From Rhodobacterales bacterium (lineage in GTDB: Bacteria > Pseudomonadota > Alphaproteobacteria > Rhodobacterales > Rhodobacteraceae), in assembly GCA_021155205.1 (NCBI GenBank), contig JAJNPS010000031.1, positions 30,596 to 94,595 on the forward strand: DNA of 64,000 nt. The letters run 5' to 3'. Position 1 is the stretch's first letter. Each line of letters starts with the position of its first letter. Shown piece by piece: positions 50,308-58,106 of this stretch. A program made the translations under genes and the position numbers. Under the pieces are notes generated by a model, which was given only the letters and a program-made list of their open reading frames with translations, did no database searches and was not told the origin of the DNA.

Positions 50308-51191
50308 CCGACTACAACTTCGCCTATCTGGACGAGCAGACCAAGCGCATGATCCGCCGCGCGATCCTCAAGGCGCTGGCCGTGCCCGGCTATCAGGTGC
50401 CCTTTGCCAGCCGCGAGATGCCGATGCCATATGGCTGGGGCACCGGCGGGGTGCAGGTGACGGCGGCCTGCCTTGTGCCCGAGGACCGGCTGAAGGTGAT
50501 CGACCAGGGCGCGGATGACACCACCAACGCCGTGTCGATCCGCAAGTTCTTTCAGCGTACCGCGGGTGTCGCCGTGACCGAGGCAACGCGCGAGGCCACC
50601 ATCATCCAGACCCGCCACCGCATCCCCGAGGCGCCGCTGAAGGCGGGTCAGATCCTCGTCTATCAGGTGCCGATTCCGGAACCGCTGCGCTTTCTGGAAC
50701 CGCGCGAGACCGAGACCCGCAAGATGCACGAGCTGGAGGAATACGGGCTGATGCATGTCAAGCTTTACGAGGACATCGCGCGACACGGTGAAATCGCGAC
50801 AGCCTATGACTATCCAGTCAAGGTTGAGGAGCGCTATGTCATGGCGCCCTCGCCGATCCCGAAGTTCGACAATCCCAAGCTTGGGGGAAGTCCGGCCATC
50901 CAGCTGTTCGGCGCGGGCCGCGAACAACGCATCTATGCTCTGCCGCCTTGGTCCAAGGTTGTCAGCCTCGACTTCGATGATCATCCGTTTTCTGCCTCCA
51001 AGGCCCCGCATGACTGCGATCTTTGCGGGGCCGGACACAGCTATCTGGATGAAGTCATCACCGATGATCAGGGCGGGCGCATGTTCGTATGTTCGGACAC
51101 CGACTTTTGTTCCACCCGCCGAGCGGCGGGCAAGACCGGGCGGCTGGGGGGGGAACGGGCGAGTGCAACAGCGATGGAGGGCGAAGCATGA
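50304..51191 (+). CDS. phnJ: C-P lyase radical SAM subunit PhnJ
   Basis: 295-residue PhnJ that cleaves the carbon-phosphorus bond of ribose 1-alkylphosphonate 5-phosphate by radical SAM chemistry, giving an alkane and the 1,2-cyclic phosphate. The four-cysteine pattern C-x2-C-x21-C-x5-C is intact (CDLCGAGHSYLDE ... FVCSDTDFC), matching the Fe-S ligands and the catalytic Cys. GTG start at 50304 overlaps the HAD stop by 4 bp. The C-terminal tail after FCSTRR is short and basic. Confidence 0.96.
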   Translation: MTDYNFAYLDEQTKRMIRRAILKALAVPGYQVPFASREMPMPYGWGTGGVQVTAACLVPEDRLKVIDQGADDTTNAVSIRKFFQRTAGVAVTEATREATIIQTRHRIPEAPLKAGQILVYQVPIPEPLRFLEPRETETRKMHELEEYGLMHVKLYEDIARHGEIATAYDYPVKVEERYVMAPSPIPKFDNPKLGGSPAIQLFGAGREQRIYALPPWSKVVSLDFDDHPFSASKAPHDCDLCGAGHSYLDEVITDDQGGRMFVCSDTDFCSTRRAAGKTGRLGGERASATAMEGEA

Positions 51192-51967
51192 GCATCCTTC
51201 AGAGAGACCTCGCCCTGCCACTCGTGTCGGTGCAAAGTTTGACCAAACGCTATGGTAACCGGATTGGCTGCTCCGACGTCAGCTTCGATCTATTCCCCGG
51301 CGAGGTTCTGGGGGTGGTTGGCGAAAGCGGGTCGGGCAAGTCGACCCTGATGTCGTGCCTGGCGGGTCATCTGAGGCCCGATCTTGGCCGCTATGCCTTT
51401 GACGGTCGCGATGTTCTGGCGATGTCCGAAACGGAGCGGCGGCGTCTCGGCCGCACCGACTGGGCCTTTGTCCACCAGAACCCGCGCGACGGGTTGCGGA
51501 TGGGGGTCAGCGCCGGCGGCAATGTCGGCGAGCGGCTGATGGCCATCGGCGCGCGGCACTATGGCGATATCCGGGGCAAGGCGCTGGATTGGCTGGACCG
51601 GGTCGAGATCGCCGCTGATCGCATCGACGACCGGCCGTCCGCGTTTTCGGGTGGCATGCAACAACGGTTGCAAATCGCGCGCAACCTTGTCACCGGGCCA
51701 AGGCTCGTTTTCATGGACGAACCCACGGGGGGCCTTGATGTCAGTGTTCAGGCGCGGCTGCTGGATCTTTTGCGCGGGCTGGTCCGCGACCTTGGCTTGT
51801 CGGTGATCATCGTGACGCATGATCTGGCGGTGGTGCGGCTGTTGGCGGACCGGCTGATGGTGATGAAATCGGGCAGGGTGGTCGAGCAAGGCCTGACAGA
51901 CCAGGTGCTGGACGACCCTCAGCATGCCTATACGCAATTGCTCGTCTCGTCCGTGCTGCAGGTGTAA
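51188..51967 (+). CDS. phnK: C-P lyase accessory ATP-binding protein PhnK
   Basis: 259-residue ABC-type ATPase without transmembrane partners. It associates with the PhnGHIJ core near PhnJ. Walker A is GESGSGKST, the signature FSGGMQQRLQ, and Walker B LVFMDEPTGGLDVSVQ. The N-terminus is slightly extended (MSILQRDLALPLVSVQSLTKRYG). It overlaps phnJ by 4 bp and is followed by phnL after 4 bp. Confidence 0.94.
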   Translation: MSILQRDLALPLVSVQSLTKRYGNRIGCSDVSFDLFPGEVLGVVGESGSGKSTLMSCLAGHLRPDLGRYAFDGRDVLAMSETERRRLGRTDWAFVHQNPRDGLRMGVSAGGNVGERLMAIGARHYGDIRGKALDWLDRVEIAADRIDDRPSAFSGGMQQRLQIARNLVTGPRLVFMDEPTGGLDVSVQARLLDLLRGLVRDLGLSVIIVTHDLAVVRLLADRLMVMKSGRVVEQGLTDQVLDDPQHAYTQLLVSSVLQV

Positions 51968-51971
51968 GCCG

Positions 51972-52655
51972 ATGATCCACATTGAAAATCTGGGAAAATC
52001 CTTCACCCTGCACAATCAGGGCGGCGTCGTGATCCCGGTCATGGCGGGGGCCTTCCTGTCGGTGCTGCCCGGCGAATGTGTGGGCCTGACGGGGGCTTCG
52101 GGGGCGGGCAAGTCCACCTTGATGCGCATGGTCTACGGCAACTACCTTGCCTCGGGCGGCAGCCTTCACGTCGGCGATCTTGACCTGGCCCGCGCCTTGC
52201 CCCGCCAGATCATCCAGTTGAGGCGGACGACGCTGGGCTATGTCAGCCAGTTCCTGCGCGTGGTGCCGCGCGTGCCGACGCTGGATGTCGTGGCCGAGCC
52301 GCTGCTGATCGTTGGGGTGCCGCGCGATCAGGCACATGCCCGCGCAGCGATGCTGCTGGCGCGGCTGAACATTCCCCAGCACTTGTGGTCGCTTTCGCCG
52401 ACGACCTTTTCGGGCGGCGAACAGCAGCGCGTCAACATCGCGCGCGGCTTTGCGCATGCCTATCCTGCACTGTTGCTGGACGAGCCGACCGCCTCCTTGG
52501 ATGCCGCGAACCGAGAGGTCGTGCTGTCGCTAATTGAAGAGACCAAGGCGCGCGGCGCGGCAATCCTGGGGATTTTTCATGATGAAGGCGCGAGGGCCCG
52601 GCTCTGCGACCGGCTGGTCGACGTGACCGCATTCACACCACGCGTGGACGCATGA
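51972..52655 (+). CDS. phnL: C-P lyase accessory ATP-binding protein PhnL
   Basis: 227-residue ABC-type ATPase acting with PhnK and the C-P lyase core. Walker A is GASGAGKST, signature FSGGEQQRVNIARGFAHAYPALLLDEPTASLD. The N-terminus MIHIENLGKSFTLHNQGGVVIPVM is typical of PhnL. It overlaps phnN by 4 bp. Confidence 0.94.
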   Translation: MIHIENLGKSFTLHNQGGVVIPVMAGAFLSVLPGECVGLTGASGAGKSTLMRMVYGNYLASGGSLHVGDLDLARALPRQIIQLRRTTLGYVSQFLRVVPRVPTLDVVAEPLLIVGVPRDQAHARAAMLLARLNIPQHLWSLSPTTFSGGEQQRVNIARGFAHAYPALLLDEPTASLDAANREVVLSLIEETKARGAAILGIFHDEGARARLCDRLVDVTAFTPRVDA

Positions 52656-53176
52656 TCTTTGCCGTCGTCGGTCCTTCGGGCGCGGGCAAGGACACGCTGA
52701 TCGCAGGGGCCTTGCGCGCGCGGCCCGATCTGCATCTGGTGCGCCGCGTCATCACCCGCCCCGTCGTCGCCGGGGGCGAGGATTTCGAAGGCGTGACCGA
52801 GGCGGAGTTTGGGCGTCGCAAGTCGGAAGGTGCCTTTGCACTGGACTGGCGGGCGCATGGGCTATCCTACGGGATACCGCAAACGGAGCTGATCGGATCG
52901 GGGGAAGTCATCTTCAACGGCAGCCGACTGGCCCTGCCTGTCGCCAGGGCTGCGTTCCCGGACCTGCGGGTGATCCTGGTGACGGCCCCCGATGCGGTGC
53001 TTGCCACGCGACTGGCCGCTCGGGGGCGCGAGACAGCCGCCGACATTGAGGGGCGGCTGGCGCGGGCGGGCTATTTGCTTCCCGACGGGATTTCTGCAAC
53101 CACGATCATGAACGATTCATCGGTCGAGGACGGCGTTGCCGCGTTGCTGGCGGCACTTCAGCCGGTCAAGGCATAG
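52652..53176 (+). CDS. phnN: Ribose 1,5-bisphosphokinase
   Basis: 174-residue guanylate-kinase-like P-loop kinase that converts ribose 1,5-bisphosphate to PRPP using ATP. The P-loop is GPSGAGKDT near residue 10, with VRRVITRPVVAGGEDFEGVTEAEFG next. Its presence fits a route in which the cyclic phosphate made by PhnJ is opened and phosphorylated to PRPP. Its last 19 bp overlap the 3' end of the DUF1045 gene on the opposite strand, ending the phnG-N operon. Confidence 0.94.
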   Translation: MIFAVVGPSGAGKDTLIAGALRARPDLHLVRRVITRPVVAGGEDFEGVTEAEFGRRKSEGAFALDWRAHGLSYGIPQTELIGSGEVIFNGSRLALPVARAAFPDLRVILVTAPDAVLATRLAARGRETAADIEGRLARAGYLLPDGISATTIMNDSSVEDGVAALLAALQPVKA

Positions 53177-53847
53177 CGTTGGATCAATTGAAAACTTCCA
53201 CCGGCATCTTCGCCAAAGATACAAAGGTCCTCGATCGCCAATGGCTGGTCCAGGATGGGCGCGAAATGGGTGATGGCAGCCGCCATGACCGTCGGCACAT
53301 GCTCGGCTGCCAACCGGTCGGTCAACGTCAGGTGAAAGCGGAATTCTTCCATTACAAATGGATAACCCCACAGTTCCAGCAGGGTGCGCTGGCGTGTGGT
53401 CAGGCTTTCCGGGTGCCGGCGGGCGAGATCTTGGGCGTTCAGTGGTTGACGCAGGCTGTTGGTCACTTCGACGACGATTGCGCCGAGCGCCAGCAGCGCC
53501 GCTTCACACCCGAGCGGGGTCAGGGCAAGGAACCCTTGCAGGTTCTCGATCCGCAATCCATCGCAGCGGATCGGAGCCAGCCGCACCGCAAGCTCTGCGA
53601 CGCTGCTGGCAATATCGTCGAAGGGAACCCCAGCCGCAGGTCGAAATGGTGCGCGGATCGTGCCGTGAAACCCATAGCGACGTGCCGCGGTAGTCAGCCG
53701 CGTCAGCGGGACAGGCAGAGCAGGCATGTCAGGCTGCGCCAACACCGCACCGGTTTCGACATTCCGGCCAAGCCAATGTCCGGTGAGGTCGGCAAAGGCA
53801 CCGGGTCGCGGTGCATAGAATATAGCATAGCGCTGGAATTCAGTCAT
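53158..53847 (-). CDS. DUF1045 phosphonate-operon protein, probable 2H phosphoesterase
   Basis: 229-residue DUF1045 protein (the putative phosphonate metabolism protein family). The conserved HxT pairs of the 2H phosphoesterase superfamily are visible: HGT at residues 61-63 (YGFHGTIRAPF) and HLT at 172-174 (FRFHLTLTDRL). 2H enzymes open cyclic or 2',3'-linked phosphodiesters, so this could act on the 1,2-cyclic phosphate from PhnJ. It is on the opposite strand, converging on phnN (19-bp overlap) and divergent from phnM with a 95-bp gap. Start ATG at 53845-53847. Confidence 0.8.
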   Translation of the reverse strand: MTEFQRYAIFYAPRPGAFADLTGHWLGRNVETGAVLAQPDMPALPVPLTRLTTAARRYGFHGTIRAPFRPAAGVPFDDIASSVAELAVRLAPIRCDGLRIENLQGFLALTPLGCEAALLALGAIVVEVTNSLRQPLNAQDLARRHPESLTTRQRTLLELWGYPFVMEEFRFHLTLTDRLAAEHVPTVMAAAITHFAPILDQPLAIEDLCIFGEDAGGSFQLIQRYALTG

Positions 53848-53870
53848 GCAAGGCGGCCTATGCGGACTTT

Positions 53871-53886
53871 GTCACACGCATGTGAC
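53871..53886. promoter_or_regulatory. Palindrome in DUF1045-phnM divergent promoter
   Basis: GTCACA (53871-53876) and TGTGAC (53881-53886) are perfect inverted repeats with a CGCA spacer. It sits in the 95-bp region between the divergent DUF1045 and phnM starts and may bind PhnF, PhoB or another regulator; the sequence does not match the 28-bp repeat upstream of phnG. Confidence 0.4.
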
Positions 53887-53942
53887 GGACGGGTGGCATT
53901 GCAGCGACTTCCCCGCGCGAGCGCAAGACAGGACCAGAAAAG

Positions 53943-55085
53943 ATGACCGAAACGATCCTTGCCAATGCCAGGCTTGTCTTGCCGGACGAGGCGATCACCG
54001 GGTCGCTGCGCATGTCGGACGATCGGATCGTCGATGTAGCGCAAGGCAATGCGGTCCCGGCGGGTGCGATCGACTGCGACGGCGATCTGGTGATGCCGGG
54101 CCTCATCGAACTGCACACCGACAATCTGGAGCGCCATATGGAACCGCGCCCCGGCGTTCACTGGCCGCATCAGGCCGCGATCATCGCCCATGATGCCGAA
54201 CTGGCCAGCGTCGGCATCACGACGGTTTTCGACGCGCTGCGCGTGGGGTCCGTGCTTGGTGACGACAAGGCAAGCTACCGCGAATATGCCCGGTCCTTTG
54301 CCGATGAAATCCTTGAGCTTTCGGCCGCGAATGCCCTGCGCATCAGCCATTTTCTGCACCTGCGCGCCGAAGTCTGTTCCGAAACGCTGGTAGAGGAACT
54401 GGCCAAGTTCGGTCCCGAGGACCGGATCGGCATCGTCAGCCTGATGGACCACACCCCGGGCGAGCGGCAGTTCCGCGATCTGTCCAAACTGTGGGACTAC
54501 ATGGCCGGGAAACGCGGCATGACCGGGGCAGAGTTCGACAATCACGTCGCGACCATGCGCGCCTTGCGCCACCGGATCGGCGATCTGCACGAGGCGGCAG
54601 CGGTGGCCGAGGCGCGACGCTTTGGCGCGACGCTGGCCAGCCATGACGACACAACAGCTGAACAGGTCAGCATCAGCGCAAGCCATGGTGCGCATTTCGC
54701 CGAATTTCCAACCACCGCTGAGGCGGCGCAGGCCTGCCAGAATCATGGCATCAAGGTCATGATGGGGGCACCGAACCTGATCAGGGGCGGCAGTCATTCG
54801 GGCAACATCGCGGCCAAGGAGTTGGCGCAGAACGGGCTTCTGCACATCCTGTCGTCCGACTACGTCCCGTCATCGCTGCTGTCAGGGGCGCTGGCGTTGG
54901 GGGATGTCTGGGGCAATCTGGCGCGCGGGATCGCCACCGTCACCGCCGCCCCCGCCGACGCGACGGGGCTGGCGGATCGCGGGCATCTTGCCCTGGGCGC
55001 ACGGGCCGATGTGATCCGGGTAAAGACCATTGGCACCACCGGGGCCGTGCGCGGCGTCTGGGTGCGGGGCCAGCGCGTCGGCTAA
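53943..55085 (+). CDS. phnM: Alpha-D-ribose 1-methylphosphonate 5-triphosphate diphosphatase
   Basis: 380-residue amidohydrolase-superfamily enzyme releasing pyrophosphate from ribose 1-alkylphosphonate 5-triphosphate, the step before PhnJ. Metal ligands are visible in GLIELHTDNLERHMEPRPGVHWP, and FISHFLHLRAEV-like LRISHFLHLRAEVCSE and ASHDDTT near residue 235 follow the fold. A GGACC-type site precedes ATG 53943. The gene has its own promoter region and is separated from phnGHIJKLN by the reverse-strand DUF1045 gene. It converges on ugpC with 4 bp between stops. Confidence 0.94.
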   Translation: MTETILANARLVLPDEAITGSLRMSDDRIVDVAQGNAVPAGAIDCDGDLVMPGLIELHTDNLERHMEPRPGVHWPHQAAIIAHDAELASVGITTVFDALRVGSVLGDDKASYREYARSFADEILELSAANALRISHFLHLRAEVCSETLVEELAKFGPEDRIGIVSLMDHTPGERQFRDLSKLWDYMAGKRGMTGAEFDNHVATMRALRHRIGDLHEAAAVAEARRFGATLASHDDTTAEQVSISASHGAHFAEFPTTAEAAQACQNHGIKVMMGAPNLIRGGSHSGNIAAKELAQNGLLHILSSDYVPSSLLSGALALGDVWGNLARGIATVTAAPADATGLADRGHLALGARADVIRVKTIGTTGAVRGVWVRGQRVG

Positions 55086-55089
55086 ACCG

Positions 55090-56217
55090 TCATCCGACCT
55101 TGGGCCGCCGCTCCACACGATGGACGACCGGCGGAGCGCCAACGCCAGCCTTGATGCGCGCGCCACTTTCTGCGTCGAAAAGGTGGATGTGGCCAACCGG
55201 AATGCTGACGCCGACCTGCGTGCCGGGCGCCAGGTGCACCTTGTCCTCGGTCAGCACGCTGAAGGGAATGTCCTCGAACACCGCGTTGCAAAGCCGCGCC
55301 GCGCCAAGTTCTTCAACCAGTTCGACCTGCACATCCAGGGTGCCCTGCCCAGCCGCCGCCAGCTTTGCGTGTTCGGGCCGGATGCCGATCTGGACCAGAT
55401 GCCCGTCGGCGAGCCCCGGCATCTCGGCCAGCGGCACCAGCGCGGCGTTTTCCAGCACCACGCCCTTGCGGGATTGCGACAACTGACCCGGCAGAAAGTT
55501 CATCGCCGGGCTGCCGATGAAGCCCGCCACGTAAAGCGTGGCTGGGCGCTCATACACCTCGGCCGGGGTGCCGATCTGTTCGATGGTGCCCTTGTTCATC
55601 ACCACCAGACGGTCGGCCAGGGTCATACCTTCGTGCTGATCGTGCGTCACAAAAACGCTGGTCGCGCTGATCTGGCTATGGATCTTGCGGACCTCGTGGC
55701 GCATCTGGACGCGCAGCTTGGCATCAAGGTTCGACAAGGGTTCATCGAACAGGAACACCTTGGGCTCGCGGATGATGGCGCGTGCCATGGCGACGCGCTG
55801 GCGCTGGCCGCCCGACAGCTGTCCGGGCTTGCGGTCGAGAAACTCGCTAAGGCCAACTGACTTGGCTGTAGCGGCCACCCGTGACAGGCGTTCGGCCTTG
55901 GGCACGCGCGCCACTTTCAGTGCATAGCCGATGTTTTCGGCCACCGTCATATGCGGGTAAAGCGCGTAGTTCTGGAAAACCATGGCACAGCCGCGTTCGC
56001 GCGGCTCCAGCTTGTTCACAACCTGACCCGCAATCGCGATCTCTCCGCTGGTGATCTCTTCCAGACCTGCGATGAGCCGCAGCAGGGTGGATTTGCCGCA
56101 ACCCGACGGTCCCAGGATCACCACGAATTCACCATCGTGAATGTCCAGGTCGATCCCCTCCATGATTGTCGTCTTGCCAAATGTTTTGCCGACCTTGCGG
56201 ATGCTGATCTCTGCCAT
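55090..56217 (-). CDS. ugpC: sn-Glycerol-3-phosphate ABC transporter ATP-binding protein
   Basis: 375-residue MalK/UgpC-type ABC ATPase. Walker A is GPSGCGKST, signature LSGGQRQRVAMARA, Walker B VFLFDEPLSNLDAKLR, and C-terminal OB-fold TOBE domains extend to ERRPKVG. It powers import of glycerol-3-phosphate or glycerophosphodiesters with UgpA and UgpE. It is last in the minus-strand ugpBAEC operon, 8 bp after ugpE. Other CUT1-family sugar systems share the fold, and the assignment rests on the whole operon. Confidence 0.88.
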   Translation of the reverse strand: MAEISIRKVGKTFGKTTIMEGIDLDIHDGEFVVILGPSGCGKSTLLRLIAGLEEITSGEIAIAGQVVNKLEPRERGCAMVFQNYALYPHMTVAENIGYALKVARVPKAERLSRVAATAKSVGLSEFLDRKPGQLSGGQRQRVAMARAIIREPKVFLFDEPLSNLDAKLRVQMRHEVRKIHSQISATSVFVTHDQHEGMTLADRLVVMNKGTIEQIGTPAEVYERPATLYVAGFIGSPAMNFLPGQLSQSRKGVVLENAALVPLAEMPGLADGHLVQIGIRPEHAKLAAAGQGTLDVQVELVEELGAARLCNAVFEDIPFSVLTEDKVHLAPGTQVGVSIPVGHIHLFDAESGARIKAGVGAPPVVHRVERRPKVG

Positions 56218-56225
56218 GGCTGCCC

Positions 56226-57155
56226 TTATTTGTCGGTGTTGATCAGGCCGCGCACGAACCAGCGCTGCATGAGTATGACGATGGTGATGGGGGGCAGCAT
56301 CACGACCAGCGTGGCCGCCATCGCCAGATGCCAGGTCGGCGTGCCGCCGCCGGTGGTCAACTGGTCGGGCACGAGGTCCGACAGCTGAACGACAACCATC
56401 CCATAGTTGGCGCGGTCCGTGATGACGAGCAGAGGCCAGAGATACTGGTTCCAGGCATAGACGAACATGATCGTGGCCAGCGCCGCGATGTTGGTCTTGG
56501 ACAGGGGGATCAGGATGTCCCACAGAAACCGCAGCGGCCCCGCGCCGTCCATCCGCGCGGCTTCGACGAACTCATCGGGGATGGTCAGGAAGAACTGGCG
56601 GTAAAGGAACGTGCCGGTTGCAGTGGCGACGAGGGGCAGGATCAGCCCGGTGTAGGAATTGAGCAGGTTCCACTCCAGCGCCACCTCGATGCCTGACAAT
56701 GTATTGATCAGCCAGGATATGCCCGTCGCATCCAGGATCGCCTGGAACGGCGACAGCGCATTGGCGGCCACCGCATAGGTCGGCACGATCCGCACCTCCA
56801 GGGGCAGCATCAGCGTGATGAAGATCATCCAGAAGATCGGCATCCGCCCGCGGAAGTTGAAGAACACGAGCGCGAAGGCCGTGATGCAAGCCAGCGTGAT
56901 CTTGCCCACCACCACCCCGGTCGCCACGACCAGCGTGTTCACGAACTTCGGCCCGAAATCCGACCGGACCCAGGCCTCTTGCAGGTTCGGCCAGAGCTGA
57001 TCGCCGGGCCAAAGCTCGATCGGAGCTGAGTTTACCTGTTGCAGGGTCAGGGTCGCCGCGACGAACGCCAACCAGATCGGCGTCAGGATCACGATCAGCC
57101 CGAAGATCAGGATCAGATGCGTCGCGATGTTCAACCAGGGCGTGCGTTCGATCAT
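56226..57155 (-). CDS. ugpE: sn-Glycerol-3-phosphate ABC transporter permease
   Basis: 309-residue CUT1-type inner-membrane permease. The EAA loop is EFVEAARMDGAGPLRFLWDILIPLSKTNIAALATIMFVYAWNQYLWPLLV, and multiple hydrophobic segments begin at NIATHLILIFGLIVILTPIWLAFV. The ATG at 57153-57155 (MIERTPWLNIATHL) is used. UgpE pairs with UgpA in the membrane domain. Its start lies 8 bp downstream of the ugpA stop. Confidence 0.88.
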   Translation of the reverse strand: MIERTPWLNIATHLILIFGLIVILTPIWLAFVAATLTLQQVNSAPIELWPGDQLWPNLQEAWVRSDFGPKFVNTLVVATGVVVGKITLACITAFALVFFNFRGRMPIFWMIFITLMLPLEVRIVPTYAVAANALSPFQAILDATGISWLINTLSGIEVALEWNLLNSYTGLILPLVATATGTFLYRQFFLTIPDEFVEAARMDGAGPLRFLWDILIPLSKTNIAALATIMFVYAWNQYLWPLLVITDRANYGMVVVQLSDLVPDQLTTGGGTPTWHLAMAATLVVMLPPITIVILMQRWFVRGLINTDK

Positions 57156-57163
57156 CGCGGGCC

Positions 57164-58045
57164 TCAGGTGTAATGCACGCGCCGCTCGACATAGCGGAAC
57201 TGAACGAAGGTCAGCACCATGACGAGCAGCATGAGGATGATGGACTGGGCGGCTGCGCCCGAGTAGTCGAGGCCCTGAAAGCCGTCGGTGTAGATCTTGT
57301 AGACCATCAGGTCTGTGGCCCGGAACGGCCCGCCGCCGGTCAGCGTGTCGACGATCCCGAAGCTGTCGGTGAAGCTGTCGGTGATGTTGATCACAAGAAG
57401 AAAAAAGAATGTCGGTGTGAGCAGCGGCAGTTGCAAATCCAGCATCCTGCGCAAGGGACGGGCACCATCCATTGCGGCGGCCTCGGTCAGGCTGCGGGGG
57501 ATGGATTGCAGCGCGGCCAGGAGGAAGACGAAGCTGTAGGCCACCTGCTTCCACGCGCCCGCGATCACGATGGCGGTCACGGCCTGCCACGGATACTTCG
57601 ACAGGTCCCACCAGCCGGGGGCGATGGTGTTGATGTAGCTGAAGATGCCCGCGCCGGGGTTGAAGACGAACTGGAACGCCAGGCCCACTGCAGGGGCCGC
57701 GACGGCGTAGGGCCAGATGATCGCCACACGGTAGGCCTTGTAGCCCGCCAGTTGCCGGTCAACGAAGATCGCCAGCGTCAGCGCCATCGACATCGCAAGG
57801 ACCGTCGTTGTCACCGCATAGATCACCGACACCCGGACCGAGCCCCAGTAATAGGGATCCGACAGCACGTTGCGGAAATTGTCGAAGCCTACCCAGGTAT
57901 TGCCGCCGCCCCAGGGCTGTTCCAGCGTGAAAGCCCAATACAGCGCCTGTGCCGTCGGCCAGTAGAAGAACACGAAAATGATCAGCAACTGCGGCGCAAG
58001 CAGCGCAACGGCAATCCAGCTGAACTTGAAATAGGCGCGACGCAT
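57164..58045 (-). CDS. ugpA: sn-Glycerol-3-phosphate ABC transporter permease
   Basis: 293-residue permease with the EAA block SLTEAAAMDGARPLRRMLDLQLPLLTPTFFFLLVINITDSFTDSFG, typical of UgpA. The transmembrane start SWIAVALLAPQLLIIFVFFYW is followed by five further helices. The ATG at 58043-58045 is preceded by a GGAGG-like sequence. A terminator-like hairpin lies between it and ugpB, as in the phn transporter operon. Confidence 0.9.
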   Translation of the reverse strand: MRRAYFKFSWIAVALLAPQLLIIFVFFYWPTAQALYWAFTLEQPWGGGNTWVGFDNFRNVLSDPYYWGSVRVSVIYAVTTTVLAMSMALTLAIFVDRQLAGYKAYRVAIIWPYAVAAPAVGLAFQFVFNPGAGIFSYINTIAPGWWDLSKYPWQAVTAIVIAGAWKQVAYSFVFLLAALQSIPRSLTEAAAMDGARPLRRMLDLQLPLLTPTFFFLLVINITDSFTDSFGIVDTLTGGGPFRATDLMVYKIYTDGFQGLDYSGAAAQSIILMLLVMVLTFVQFRYVERRVHYT

Positions 58046-58064
58046 CGTGGCCTCCTGCCAAAGG

Positions 58065-58094
58065 AAAAAGGGCGCGACCGGGATGGCCACGCCC
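58065..58094 (-). terminator. Attenuator-like hairpin between ugpB and ugpA
   Basis: On the minus strand GGGCGTGGCC (58094-58085) and GGTCGCGCCC (58079-58070) pair over 10 positions including two G-U pairs, with a 5-nt ATCCC loop and five T residues (58069-58065). It occupies the 61-bp gap after the substrate-binding-protein gene. Confidence 0.75.
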
Positions 58095-58106
58095 GTCGCC
58101 GGTTGA

